A DNA stretch of 64,000 bases from Wandonia haliotis (GTDB lineage Bacteria > Bacteroidota > Bacteroidia > Flavobacteriales_D > Crocinitomicaceae), in assembly GCF_039523435.1 (NCBI RefSeq), contig NZ_BAAAFH010000022.1:124001-188000 (forward strand), read 5' to 3'. The notes beneath the pieces were generated by a model. That model was not told the origin of the DNA. It worked only from the letters and a program-made list of their open reading frames with translations, and made no database searches. The position numbers were made by a program, and so were the translations under genes. Shown in pieces: positions 34,389-43,550 of the stretch; position 1 is the stretch's first letter, and every line of letters starts with the position of its first letter.

Positions 34389-37043
34389 CTATAACCTGAG
34401 TATCAGTTTAAGATTAAATAGCCGTTGCGTGAGATAATTTGGGATAGCGTAGTTCCTACCTTCGACATCCTGCACCCAGGTTTGTGACAAAACATTATTA
34501 ATTCCCAGGATATTGAAGACCTCAAGACTCAACTTAACATCCGAAAAGTTTTTCCAGAATTTTTTTCTACTCTCTTTCGGTTTCTTGTATAGAAAATCAT
34601 AACTTACTCCAATATCTACACGCATGTATGCTTTTTGGCGTAATGTATCCTGATACCTGTGTTCACCGGGAGGTCCATAGGGTAAACGACTTCCGAAAAG
34701 TCCACTAAGCTGAACGCTTAACTGCTCTATTTTAGGCATACGATCCTGAAATAATACTCCGAAAGTAATCATCTGATCCGAAGGACGCGGAATATATCCC
34801 GGCGCATTTCGTGTACTATCTACCGCAACATCATCAAATGTATACCCCGGATATATAGTATCTCCGGCCTGATTAAAGTAGACGTAATATTCGTCATTTT
34901 TTATGTCTTCCATAGTTCTCAGGAATCCTAACTTAAAAAACGATTCTATTCCCTTTATAAATTGTCCGTTCAGATTCAAGTCCGCACCGTATGCATAGGC
35001 TACTGCATCGTTGTTTGCAAAATATCGCAACCGCACATCTGAAATTTTATAGGGGTTTACGTCCCACAAATACTTATAATAAACCTCCGCTGAAAATTTA
35101 AACGGACTCTCTCTATTCCACATATTAAAGAAAACATCCGTCCCGGCAACAACGTGAACTGATTTCTGTGCAAGAACACTCGTATTTAACTGTCCATCAT
35201 AGGCTCTCAAATCCCTGTATAAAGGCGGTTGGTAATACAATCCCGAAGCTAATCTGAATTTAACATTTCTCCGGTATACTTTTCCATTCCGGTAAAAATA
35301 CATCCTCGGAGTATATACCAATGAAGCCCGGGGGGTTACCCAGAACTCGTTATTCACTCCTGTATAGCCGGATCTTACACCAATATTAAAAGCCAGTCGG
35401 GCAGGAACACGCTCCAATGTATCTATATATTTTCTACGTTCCTTTTTACCGGATTCGTTCCTGTAAACATCTTTCAAGTGTACAATATGTTTATCCTTAA
35501 CGAAATTCCAACGCAATGAATATCCCGCAAAACCAGTGACCCGGTACGTCTGTAAATTATGGCGTTGTTTTATCACATTCTTTAATTCCAGATCTCCGTT
35601 TGCATTCTGCGGGGAAATATAACCGGCACTATCTACCATTTCCCATTCACTCAAAATATCGTTAAAGAATTCTTTCTGAAACTTTGCCCCCCAATCAAGA
35701 CTACTCTCCAATTGCCGTAATTTACCTGACTTAGCAAATTCTTTTCGTTTAAACTTTTTTTCTCCTGTATGATAAACAGATACAATAGTAGCTTTCAATC
35801 GGTTTCTTGAATGATTCAGGAAAGATCCTACTCCCAGTGTATTAACAGAATCTCCGAAATTTTCTTTTGCCGGATCGGTTTCCAACTCATTAATGTAATA
35901 CTGCCCTAACACATCAAAATTTTCCGACTCATCCGTATTAAAAACGCTCGCATAAAAATTCAACCGAAGAGATTTCGACACATCATATTCCAGTGATGTT
36001 GCCCCTGTAACTGTTCGAAAAAGAGTTACTTCCCGTCCATCAAAATAAACCTTAAAACTCAGTGCCTGATTAAATGTACCGAAGCTCGTTTCTCTCGTTT
36101 GTGGGACAAAGCTGAATTTATTGGAAGAAAAATGTCCCATAACATTCCAACGCAAGTTCTCTGTTATATTATAATGTGTAAGAAATTGTGCATCCCAGAA
36201 AACAGGATTATACTCTCCCTTTGTTGGGAGCGTGTTCAATAAATATCCATTGGACCGAAATCGCGCTCCCCCAAGAAAAGCAAACCTGTTCTTTCGCGCT
36301 TCTACATGCGCTTCAGCCCCAAGAAGTCCTGCGACCAAAGAAGCTCGTGTCGAATCAGGGTCTCTGTATCTGATATCCAGTACAGAACTTAACCTGTCTC
36401 CATACCTTGCGTCAAATCCTCCCGCTGAAAAACGAATATCATCAACCAAAGCTGAATTTATAAAATTGAGACCTTCCTGTTGACCCGCCCGGGTTAAAAA
36501 AGGGCGATACACTTCAAAACCATTTACATAGATGAGATTCTCATCGTAATTCCCTCCTCTAACATTATAATTTGCTGTCAATTCGTTATTGGATACTGCC
36601 GGAGTAATGTAGGCAAGTGCCTGAGTAACCCCGTTTGGTAAGGCAAAACTACTTATATCAAACGGAGGAAGTGTAACAATGGTAGGATCACTTTCAACAC
36701 TACCTTTTCCGTAGACATCAACTTCTTTACCCAGTAACGATTCAATTTTTACAGCACCTAAATCCCTGACTTCTCCGTTCAGTAAATGCAGGTTTACCGT
36801 TCGCCTCGAAGTAACAAATGAAAAGACCAGTTGATAGTCACGATTGGACTCCAGTTCGATCTTAAAATTACCATTAAAATCGACCTTTGTCTGAACTGTT
36901 TTATCCGTACTTTGAATGGTTACTCCTGTGATTCTTTCTCCTGCATCATCTACTACATATCCCTTTACAGTAGCGATTTGTCCCCACAAAGCGGAACACC
37001 ACAAAACAGGAATTAGAAGAAATAAACGCAGTATTTTTTGCAT
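34389..37043 (-). CDS. TonB-dependent receptor with CarboxypepD-like N-domain
   Basis: 884 residues. The signal peptide ends near WGQIATV. A carboxypeptidase-regulatory-like domain follows (VKGYVVDDAGERITGVTIQS, to about 95), then the plug (VTQALAYITPAVSNNELTAN, with NYNVRGGNYDENLIYVNGFE, about 135-235) and a 22-strand barrel ending LTQRLFNLKLILRL. No SusD-like partner is nearby, so it is not a classical glycan SusCD pair. The substrate cannot be read from sequence. The smaller CarboxypepD-like gene lies 75 bases upstream on the same strand, but the receptor has its own -7 box at 37049. Confidence 0.87.
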   Translation of the reverse strand: MQKILRLFLLIPVLWCSALWGQIATVKGYVVDDAGERITGVTIQSTDKTVQTKVDFNGNFKIELESNRDYQLVFSFVTSRRTVNLHLLNGEVRDLGAVKIESLLGKEVDVYGKGSVESDPTIVTLPPFDISSFALPNGVTQALAYITPAVSNNELTANYNVRGGNYDENLIYVNGFEVYRPFLTRAGQQEGLNFINSALVDDIRFSAGGFDARYGDRLSSVLDIRYRDPDSTRASLVAGLLGAEAHVEARKNRFAFLGGARFRSNGYLLNTLPTKGEYNPVFWDAQFLTHYNITENLRWNVMGHFSSNKFSFVPQTRETSFGTFNQALSFKVYFDGREVTLFRTVTGATSLEYDVSKSLRLNFYASVFNTDESENFDVLGQYYINELETDPAKENFGDSVNTLGVGSFLNHSRNRLKATIVSVYHTGEKKFKRKEFAKSGKLRQLESSLDWGAKFQKEFFNDILSEWEMVDSAGYISPQNANGDLELKNVIKQRHNLQTYRVTGFAGYSLRWNFVKDKHIVHLKDVYRNESGKKERRKYIDTLERVPARLAFNIGVRSGYTGVNNEFWVTPRASLVYTPRMYFYRNGKVYRRNVKFRLASGLYYQPPLYRDLRAYDGQLNTSVLAQKSVHVVAGTDVFFNMWNRESPFKFSAEVYYKYLWDVNPYKISDVRLRYFANNDAVAYAYGADLNLNGQFIKGIESFFKLGFLRTMEDIKNDEYYVYFNQAGDTIYPGYTFDDVAVDSTRNAPGYIPRPSDQMITFGVLFQDRMPKIEQLSVQLSGLFGSRLPYGPPGEHRYQDTLRQKAYMRVDIGVSYDFLYKKPKESRKKFWKNFSDVKLSLEVFNILGINNVLSQTWVQDVEGRNYAIPNYLTQRLFNLKLILRL

Positions 37044-37048
37044 GGTGC

Positions 37049-37056
37049 CAAAAGTA
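37049..37056 (-). promoter_or_regulatory. -7 box directly before the receptor start codon
   Basis: Minus-strand TACTTTTG, a perfect TAnnTTTG match, ends only 5 bases before the ATG at 37043. If used, the transcript would start at or within a base or two of the start codon and be essentially leaderless. The upstream T-rich gap (37057-37118) shows no terminator hairpin. Confidence 0.4.
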
Positions 37057-37118
37057 ACAAAAGCCCACGTTTAAACAGAAAAAAAATAGTTATATTGTAA
37101 AGAGAGGTAAAAAGTACG

Positions 37119-37754
37119 TTATTGTCTCTTTAGCTTACCGCTTTTCCACGATTCAATAAATTGCGCCCAGGCAACCGGGTTCAGCAGATTATTAACAGGG
37201 AACTGACCTCGTGAATACAACTGACTTTGTGCCTGTTGTCGTTGCCAACTATATGTGAGACTGGCATCCGTTGTTAAACGACTTGCAGCTATAGCCAGGT
37301 TTTTACCCGACAACTGTCGTTGCGCTCTTCGAATATCATCTTCATAAGGATCCATCTCAATGAAAGCTCTTGCAAACTCTTCCCGTGAAGGCCATGGATA
37401 AACCCGAACCGGTTTCGACATAAGCGTATCGGGATCAATCAGTTGAATCAAAGCATATCCGAATTCAGAAAGTGTATCCGGCACAATATATGTACTGGGT
37501 TTATAACCAATATAATTAAAAATCAGAGTATCTCCCGGTTTCGTTACCATAGAGAAATAACCGTAATAATCAGAAATAGTACCTCTTCGTGTAGTCTTAT
37601 CATAAATAGCAGTAAACGGCATGCGTTCAAGACTATCAGAACTCAAAACAACTCCTGATAATTGAATCAACCTCTTGTCATCTTCCTGCCCGAAAGAAAA
37701 CTGACTATATCCTGCCAGCAGGACACAAACCAACAAAGCTGCAAAATATCTCAT
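37119..37754 (-). CDS. Secreted CarboxypepD-like domain protein of unknown function
   Basis: About 211 residues from ATG 37754, which begins a good signal peptide (MRYFAALLVCVLLAGYSQFS, cleavage near FGQEDD). A carboxypeptidase-regulatory-like beta-sandwich follows (LSGVVLSSDSLERMPFTAIY, then TISDYYGYFSMVTKPGDTLI and FNYIGYKPSTYIVPD), and then a basic helical tail with RRAQRQLSGKNLAIAASRL. It matches a small periplasmic family often seen in Bacteroidota; its function is not known. The ORF can be extended to 37829, but that would precede the signal peptide with 25 hydrophobic residues and is unlikely. Confidence 0.7.
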   Translation of the reverse strand: MRYFAALLVCVLLAGYSQFSFGQEDDKRLIQLSGVVLSSDSLERMPFTAIYDKTTRRGTISDYYGYFSMVTKPGDTLIFNYIGYKPSTYIVPDTLSEFGYALIQLIDPDTLMSKPVRVYPWPSREEFARAFIEMDPYEDDIRRAQRQLSGKNLAIAASRLTTDASLTYSWQRQQAQSQLYSRGQFPVNNLLNPVAWAQFIESWKSGKLKRQ

Positions 37755-37863
37755 GCTTACAAGTTTACAAAGGTTTATCAAAAGAAGTGCCAATTTAAGG
37801 TAAATTAACAAAAAATTTACTTTTTTCAATGACTTCGAAAGAAAATAGCACGTGCATTTTTAT

Positions 37864-37871
37864 TACATTTG
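37864..37871 (+). promoter_or_regulatory. -7 box of guaB
   Basis: TACATTTG, a perfect TAnnTTTG match, with a predicted start near 37877 and a 25-base leader to the guaB ATG at 37902. No convincing -33 TTG was found at the expected distance. Confidence 0.55.
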
Positions 37872-37901
37872 CAAGAATTTCTTTAAGAAGTAGTTCAATA
37901 T

Positions 37902-39374
37902 ATGGCTTTATCTGATATCAGCAAAGTGAGAGAAGGGTTGACATACGATGACGTTTTACTTGTCCCCGCGTACTCAGAGGTTCTTCCAAGAGACGTTCAA
38001 TTAGAAACAAAATTCACAAAAAACATCCGGCTAAAAGCTCCGATTGTTTCTTCGGCAATGGATACAGTAACAGAATCTGCGTTGGCAATTGCCATTGCTC
38101 AACAAGGAGGAATTGGTGTGATTCACAAGAACATGACAATCGAAGAGCAGGCTTTGGAGGTACGTAAAGTCAAGCGATCAGAAAGTGGAATGATACTTGA
38201 TCCCATAACCTTATCTGAAAATGCGGTCGTTCAGGATGCATTAAACCTGATGCGTGAAAACAAAATCGGGGGAATTCCTGTAACAGATGAAAACCGGATT
38301 TTGAAAGGAATTATTACGAACCGTGATTTGCGATTTGAAAAAAATCTGTCACGTCCGGTACGTGAAATAATGACTGCACAAGATATCATTACCACAAAAG
38401 ACGGAACAGACCTTACGCAGGCAGAACATATATTGCAAGAATTTAAAATTGAAAAATTACCCGTTGTAGACGACAACAACAAGTTGGTTGGTCTGATCAC
38501 CTATAAAGACATTATAAAAGTACGAAAGCATCCTAATTCATGTAAAGACAGCTTCGGTAGACTTCGTGTTGCTGCCGCTGTTGGAGTTACTGTTGATACG
38601 GTAGACCGTGTAAAAGCGCTTGTAGACGCAGGAGTAGATGCGATCGTTATTGATACGGCACACGGACACACAAAAGGTGTTGTTGAAAAATTAAAGTCGG
38701 TTAAATCACTATTTCCTCAATTGGATGTAGTTGTCGGAAACATTGCAACAGGTGAAGCAGCAAAGTATCTTGTCGAAGCAGGTGCAGATGCGGTGAAAGT
38801 AGGAATTGGTCCCGGATCTATTTGTACAACACGTATTATTGCAGGTGTCGGAGTTCCGCAATTAACAGCTGTTAATGATGTTGCCCGCGCTATTGAAGGA
38901 AGCGGTGTTCCTGTTATTGCAGACGGAGGAATCCGATACACGGGAGATATTGTAAAAGCAATATCAGTCGGAGCGGATACTGTAATGGTTGGTTCAATGT
39001 TTGCCGGAGTTGAAGAATCTCCGGGAGAAACGATCATCTACCAGGGAAGAAAATTCAAATCATACCGTGGTATGGGATCTTTGGAAGCCATGCAAAAAGG
39101 ATCTAAAGACCGTTATTTCCAGGATGCTGAAGACGATGTTAAAAAACTGGTTCCAGAAGGAATTTCAGGACGTGTACCATACAAAGGACACTTATTTGAG
39201 GTGATGTATCAGATCATAGGAGGTCTGCGCGCCGGAATGGGATATTGCGGGGCTCCAACTATCGAAAATCTGAAAGGCGCTCAACTCGTTCGGATAACAA
39301 ATGCCGGAATGACAGAATCGCACCCTCATGATGTCTCAATAACAAGAGAAGCACCTAATTATAGCTTAAAATAA
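37902..39374 (+). CDS. guaB: IMP dehydrogenase
   Basis: 490 residues, the usual bacterial length. It oxidises IMP to XMP with NAD+, the committed step of GMP synthesis. It has the (beta/alpha)8 barrel with LTYDDVLLVPAYSEVLP near the start, two CBS domains (about 95-205; ENKIGGIPVTDENRILKGII and EFKIEKLPVVDDNNKLVGLI), the catalytic-loop GIGPGSICTTRIIAGVG (about 300-316), DGGIRYTGD and the flap YRGMGSLEAMQKGS. It heads a plus-strand run with the three SurA-like genes, the next of which starts after 8 bases. Confidence 0.97.
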   Translation: MALSDISKVREGLTYDDVLLVPAYSEVLPRDVQLETKFTKNIRLKAPIVSSAMDTVTESALAIAIAQQGGIGVIHKNMTIEEQALEVRKVKRSESGMILDPITLSENAVVQDALNLMRENKIGGIPVTDENRILKGIITNRDLRFEKNLSRPVREIMTAQDIITTKDGTDLTQAEHILQEFKIEKLPVVDDNNKLVGLITYKDIIKVRKHPNSCKDSFGRLRVAAAVGVTVDTVDRVKALVDAGVDAIVIDTAHGHTKGVVEKLKSVKSLFPQLDVVVGNIATGEAAKYLVEAGADAVKVGIGPGSICTTRIIAGVGVPQLTAVNDVARAIEGSGVPVIADGGIRYTGDIVKAISVGADTVMVGSMFAGVEESPGETIIYQGRKFKSYRGMGSLEAMQKGSKDRYFQDAEDDVKKLVPEGISGRVPYKGHLFEVMYQIIGGLRAGMGYCGAPTIENLKGAQLVRITNAGMTESHPHDVSITREAPNYSLK

Positions 39375-39382
39375 TATAAACT

Positions 39383-41341
39383 ATGAAAAAACTAATCGCA
39401 GGTTTATTCTCAGTTACTGTTCTTTTTAGTTCACTGGCACAAAAAGATCCGGTTATTTTGACCGTTGATGGAAACCCGGTGACCAAAAGTGAATTTCTTC
39501 AGATTTACCTGAAAAACAATCCGAATCCACGTTATGATAAAGAAGCGCTGGATGAGTATATGGAGTTGTTTAAAAAGTTTAAACTAAAAGTTTTAGAAGC
39601 CGAGAAGCTAGAGTACGATACCATTCCCAAACTAGTCAAAGAATTGGATGGATATCGCAAGCAACTGGCTCTCCCTTATCTTGTAGATTCTACAAAAAAC
39701 AATGAGCTGGTAAAACAAGCTTACGGACGTTTGCAGGAAGAAGTGCACGCCAGTCACATTCTTATCCGTGTGGATGAAAATGCATCTCCTGAAGACACCC
39801 TTAAAGCGTATAACCGCATTATGGAAATCCGTAAACGGATCGTAAACGGAGAGGATTTTGCTCATGTTGCACGTTCAAAAGGAGGTTCGGAAGACCCTTC
39901 TGTTCGTGATAATGGAGGTGATCTCGGTTATTTTTCCGCATTTCAAATGGTCTATCCATTTGAAGAAGCCGCTTACTCAACAAAAGTTGGTGATGTAAGC
40001 ATGCCTGTTCGAACTAAATTCGGTTATCATATTCTCAAAGTTCATGATAGAAGACCTTCCAGAGGACTTATCAGTACTTCACATATCATGATCATGACTC
40101 CGAAAACGGCTAATGATCAGCAAAAAGATAATGCAGAAGAACGCATACATGAAATCTACGAACGGCTTCAGAAAGGTGAAAACTTTGAAGATCTTGCACG
40201 CAAGTATTCCGAAGATCAAACCTCCAAGTCAAAAGGAGGGTTACTTCCCGAATTTGGAACCGGAAGCCGTCAGAGAATGGTACCTGAATTTGAAGACGCA
40301 GCATTTGTCTTGAAAAACGATGGTGATTACTCTCAACCGTTCCGCACAGATTATGGTTGGCATATTGTAAAAAGAAACAGTCTTACCCCTCTGGAGTCAT
40401 TTGACCAATTGAGAAGTGAAATTCAACAAAAAGTTAACCGTGATGAAAGATCACTGAAAACGCAGGCTTCTTTTATTGAAAAGTTGAAAAAGCAATACAA
40501 GTTCAAAGACAAAAGCAGCAAAGAACTGGCATGGTTTTACAATAACATTGACTCCAGTTATTACGAAGGCAAATGGAAAGCTCCCGATACAAAAGAAAAC
40601 CCGGTGCTTTTCTCGTTCAACAAAATTACTTTCCACCGAAAAGACTTTGTAGAGTACCTGGAGAGTCTTAACGCAAAAGGAAGTAAAGGAGACTTGAATG
40701 TATTGGTAAATGATGCGTACAAAACATATGTTAAAGAACAGCTACTTGCATATGAAGAGGCTCAACTTGACAGTAAATATCCTGAATTCCGTGCATTAAT
40801 GAATGAGTACAATGACGGAGTATTGCTCTATGAAATCATGAACGATAAAGTTTGGAATAAAGCAATCCGCGATACATCCGGACTGAAAGCATTCTTTGAG
40901 GAAAATCGTAACCAGTTTATTTGGGGAGATCGTATCGATGCAGAAGTTTATGAGTGTGATACGAAGGACATCGCTGCAAAAACGGCTGCTTTACTGAAAA
41001 ATGATACCATCACTCCGATGGAGATCATGGCTAAAATTAACGAAAACTCTGCCCTTAACGTAAAAGTTAAAACCCAGAAATTTGAAGTTCAAAACACACC
41101 TTTCCTTGAAGGAAAAGAATTCAAAAAAGGAGTAAATGAAACATTTCAGTACGATAACAAATACTATATCGTTAAAGTGAAAGAGTTCATCCCCTCTCAG
41201 CCAAAGGAACTGACAGAAACAAAAGGGGCTGTCACCGCTGCTTATCAGCAACATTTGGAAGAACAATGGTTAAACGAACTGTCTGCCAAATATCCGATAG
41301 AAGTTAAAACTGAAGTTTTATACAGCCTTGACAAGAAGTAA
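39383..41341 (+). CDS. Periplasmic peptidylprolyl isomerase with two parvulin domains
   Basis: 652 residues. The signal peptide (MKKLIAGLFSVTVLFSSLAQ) is followed by a SurA-N-like chaperone segment (VDGNPVTKSEFLQIYLKNN), then two parvulin rotamase domains. The first (about 122-222) has ASHILIRVDENA, DFAHVARSKGG and GGDLGYFSAFQM. The second (about 228-330) has TSHIMIMTPKTA, NFEDLARKYSEDQ and GGLLPEFGTG. A long C-terminal helical region ends VLYSLDKK. It should assist folding of outer-membrane or secreted proteins. It follows guaB by 8 bases. A terminator-like hairpin begins about 20 bases after its stop. Confidence 0.9.
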   Translation: MKKLIAGLFSVTVLFSSLAQKDPVILTVDGNPVTKSEFLQIYLKNNPNPRYDKEALDEYMELFKKFKLKVLEAEKLEYDTIPKLVKELDGYRKQLALPYLVDSTKNNELVKQAYGRLQEEVHASHILIRVDENASPEDTLKAYNRIMEIRKRIVNGEDFAHVARSKGGSEDPSVRDNGGDLGYFSAFQMVYPFEEAAYSTKVGDVSMPVRTKFGYHILKVHDRRPSRGLISTSHIMIMTPKTANDQQKDNAEERIHEIYERLQKGENFEDLARKYSEDQTSKSKGGLLPEFGTGSRQRMVPEFEDAAFVLKNDGDYSQPFRTDYGWHIVKRNSLTPLESFDQLRSEIQQKVNRDERSLKTQASFIEKLKKQYKFKDKSSKELAWFYNNIDSSYYEGKWKAPDTKENPVLFSFNKITFHRKDFVEYLESLNAKGSKGDLNVLVNDAYKTYVKEQLLAYEEAQLDSKYPEFRALMNEYNDGVLLYEIMNDKVWNKAIRDTSGLKAFFEENRNQFIWGDRIDAEVYECDTKDIAAKTAALLKNDTITPMEIMAKINENSALNVKVKTQKFEVQNTPFLEGKEFKKGVNETFQYDNKYYIVKVKEFIPSQPKELTETKGAVTAAYQQHLEEQWLNELSAKYPIEVKTEVLYSLDKK

Positions 41342-42194
41342 AAACATAGTATTTCTCACAAAGGCTGCCCTACGTGGCAGCCTTTTATATTTCATTTGTC
41401 TCCTGTCTTCCTGCGATTCAGACAATGATCCTAAGGTCGTTCAATTAGGAAACGAAGACCTCCGGGAATCAGAACTGGAGTATTTATCAGAAACACACTC
41501 AAATCAAGAGGTAGGTGAAGAAGTTATAATTGACCAGTGGCTTCGAAAAGCTGTAATTCTGAATCAATTTGATAGTTTACCAGCTGACAAACAACATGAA
41601 ATTAATTTCAAATTAAAAGAATATAAAGCCTCTTTAGTTCGTTATGAACTGGAAAACCTGTGGATAGAAAAGAATCTGGACACATTGATCACAGAAGACG
41701 AAATGCTTGCATTTTATGAAGAAAATAAAAAGGATTTTGAACTGAGCGACTTTATTGTAAAAGTGCTCTACCTGAAAATTCCATACAATGCACCTGAATT
41801 GGAAAAAGTAAACCGTTGGTATTTATTAAAACAACCCAAAGACACGGTACAACTGACAGAATACGCCAATAAATATGCTGCCAACTTCTTCTATAACACA
41901 CAGAAGTGGATTTATTTCGACGATATTCTAAAAGAAATTCCCCTCGAAGGCATTGATAAAGAAAAGTTCATTCTTAACCGAACAAAAACAAGTTTTGAAG
42001 AGAATGGTTTTCTTTATTATTTAAACATACTGGATTACCGATTGAAAAATACACCTTCCCCTTTTTCATTGGAGCGTGATCACATACGTCAGCGTATTCT
42101 TACCCGGCGTATAACACAAATGCGGGAATCTCTCGACAAACAATTTATTGATGAAGCAATTAACAAATATGAAATACACTATTTTAATCGTTAG
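41328..42194 (+). CDS. SurA-N-like lipoprotein without a rotamase domain
   Basis: 288 residues from a TTG at 41328 that overlaps the previous stop by 14 bases. The N-terminus is a convincing lipoprotein signal: Arg/Lys, then LLYFICLLSSC (Cys about 29). The rest is helical and resembles the chaperone part of SurA/PpiC proteins (VVQLGNEDLRESELEYLSE; EDEMLAFYEENKKDFELSDF), but no parvulin motif is present. No ATG or GTG begins this frame before the lipobox, so TTG is the best start. Its first codons contain the perfect hairpin at 41361-41384. It probably works with the two neighbouring isomerases. Confidence 0.75.
   Translation: MTRSKNIVFLTKAALRGSLLYFICLLSSCDSDNDPKVVQLGNEDLRESELEYLSETHSNQEVGEEVIIDQWLRKAVILNQFDSLPADKQHEINFKLKEYKASLVRYELENLWIEKNLDTLITEDEMLAFYEENKKDFELSDFIVKVLYLKIPYNAPELEKVNRWYLLKQPKDTVQLTEYANKYAANFFYNTQKWIYFDDILKEIPLEGIDKEKFILNRTKTSFEENGFLYYLNILDYRLKNTPSPFSLERDHIRQRILTRRITQMRESLDKQFIDEAINKYEIHYFNR
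41361..41390 (+). terminator. Terminator-like hairpin inside the lipoprotein signal-peptide codons
   Basis: A perfect 9-bp stem AAGGCTGCC / GGCAGCCTT (41361-41369 and 41376-41384) has a 6-base loop followed by TTATATTT. It lies 19 bases after the stop of the two-parvulin gene and encodes residues about 12-19 of the next protein. It looks like an intrinsic terminator, but complete termination would silence the downstream genes, so partial attenuation is more likely. Confidence 0.6.
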
Positions 42195-43527
42195 CCTGTT
42201 ATCGGCATTTTCAGCTTTTGCTCAACCGGACTCACAACTGATTGACAAAGTTGTTGCCAAAGTAGGAACCAATGTGATCCTACTTTCAGACCTGCAATCG
42301 CAAAAGATTCAGGCTATGCAGGAAAACATTGAAGTTACTGACGAGTTAGAATGTACAATTCTGGAAGAACTTCTCTACCAAAACCTACTGCTTAATCAGG
42401 CTGATCTGGATAGTGTGACTGTTACCGACGAACAGGTTGACGCAGAGATGGAACAGCGTCTGCGAGTTATCGAAGGACAGATCGGAGGAAGAGAAGAGTT
42501 GGAAAAATTCTACGGAAAAACCGTTTCACAAATAAAAAAGGAATTCCGACCTGCGATCCGAAAACGACTGATAGGTCAGGAAATGGAACGTCAAATTACT
42601 GCTGAAGTAGTAATCAGTCCGAAAGAAGTTCGAGATTTCTTTCACTCGCTTCCCGAAGATTCTCTCCCGTATATTAATTCGAAACTGGGATTACAGCAAA
42701 TCGTTATTTACCCTGAAATTACAGAAGCTGACAAACAAAAAACGTATGACCAACTAAATACGATCAGGGAACAGATTATTTCCGGAGACAAAACCTTCCG
42801 TGCAATGGCAGGCGTTTACTCTCAGGATCCCGGATCACGAAGTAAAGGAGGGGAAATAAAAGCGAGCAGAGGACAAATGGTAAAAGAGTTTGAAGCAACT
42901 GCTTTCAGTCTGAAACCCGGAGAAATTTCCCCTGTATTTGAAACGGAATATGGATTCCACGTTATGGAATTAATCGAACGAAAAGGCGATGACTATGTTT
43001 GTCGTCATATTCTAATGGTTCCCGAAGTTTCGGAAGAAGCTTTTATCATCGCCAGTGAAAAGATTGAAAAATGCCATGCAGAGCTTAAAAAGAATGAAAT
43101 CACCTGGGAAGATGCTGTTTTAAAATATTCAAACGATAATTCGACCAATCAGAATAAAGGTTTATTAAGCAATCCTTATTCCGGAGAAACGCTTTGGGAC
43201 ATGGAAGACCTTAACCAGATTGATCAACAAATTTTCATCCTTGTCAATTCTCTTGAGGTAGGCGAAATTACCCGACCTTCTGTATATGACAACATGATGG
43301 AACGCAAACAAGGGGTTCGGATTGTCAGATTGTCTGAGCGTACAACTCCTCACAAAGCTAACCTGAAAGACGATTATCAGTTGATTCAAAATGCAGCACT
43401 GAATGAGAAGCGTCAAAAGATCATTAAAGAATGGACAGACGATAAAATCAACAATGCCTACATTCGAATTGACGAGAAATACAATGCGTGTGATTTCCGC
43501 TATAACTGGTTCAAAAATATTAATTAA
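42169..43527 (+). CDS. SurA-like periplasmic chaperone/peptidylprolyl isomerase
   Basis: About 452 residues from ATG 42169, which begins the signal peptide (MKYTILIVSLLSAFSAFAQP). A SurA N-domain follows (LIDKVVAKVGTNVILLSDLQ, about 23-42, the hallmark of SurA), then the first parvulin domain (about 165-270; LGLQQIVIYPEI, MAGVYSQDPGSRSKGGEIK, EYGFHVMELIERKGD) and a second, more degenerate one (about 275-385; CRHILMVPEV). It carries outer-membrane proteins through the periplasm. It overlaps the upstream lipoprotein gene by 26 bases, so the pair is tightly coupled. Confidence 0.9.
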   Translation: MKYTILIVSLLSAFSAFAQPDSQLIDKVVAKVGTNVILLSDLQSQKIQAMQENIEVTDELECTILEELLYQNLLLNQADLDSVTVTDEQVDAEMEQRLRVIEGQIGGREELEKFYGKTVSQIKKEFRPAIRKRLIGQEMERQITAEVVISPKEVRDFFHSLPEDSLPYINSKLGLQQIVIYPEITEADKQKTYDQLNTIREQIISGDKTFRAMAGVYSQDPGSRSKGGEIKASRGQMVKEFEATAFSLKPGEISPVFETEYGFHVMELIERKGDDYVCRHILMVPEVSEEAFIIASEKIEKCHAELKKNEITWEDAVLKYSNDNSTNQNKGLLSNPYSGETLWDMEDLNQIDQQIFILVNSLEVGEITRPSVYDNMMERKQGVRIVRLSERTTPHKANLKDDYQLIQNAALNEKRQKIIKEWTDDKINNAYIRIDEKYNACDFRYNWFKNIN

Positions 43528-43550
43528 TTTAGGGTCAAATTAATCGAAAC

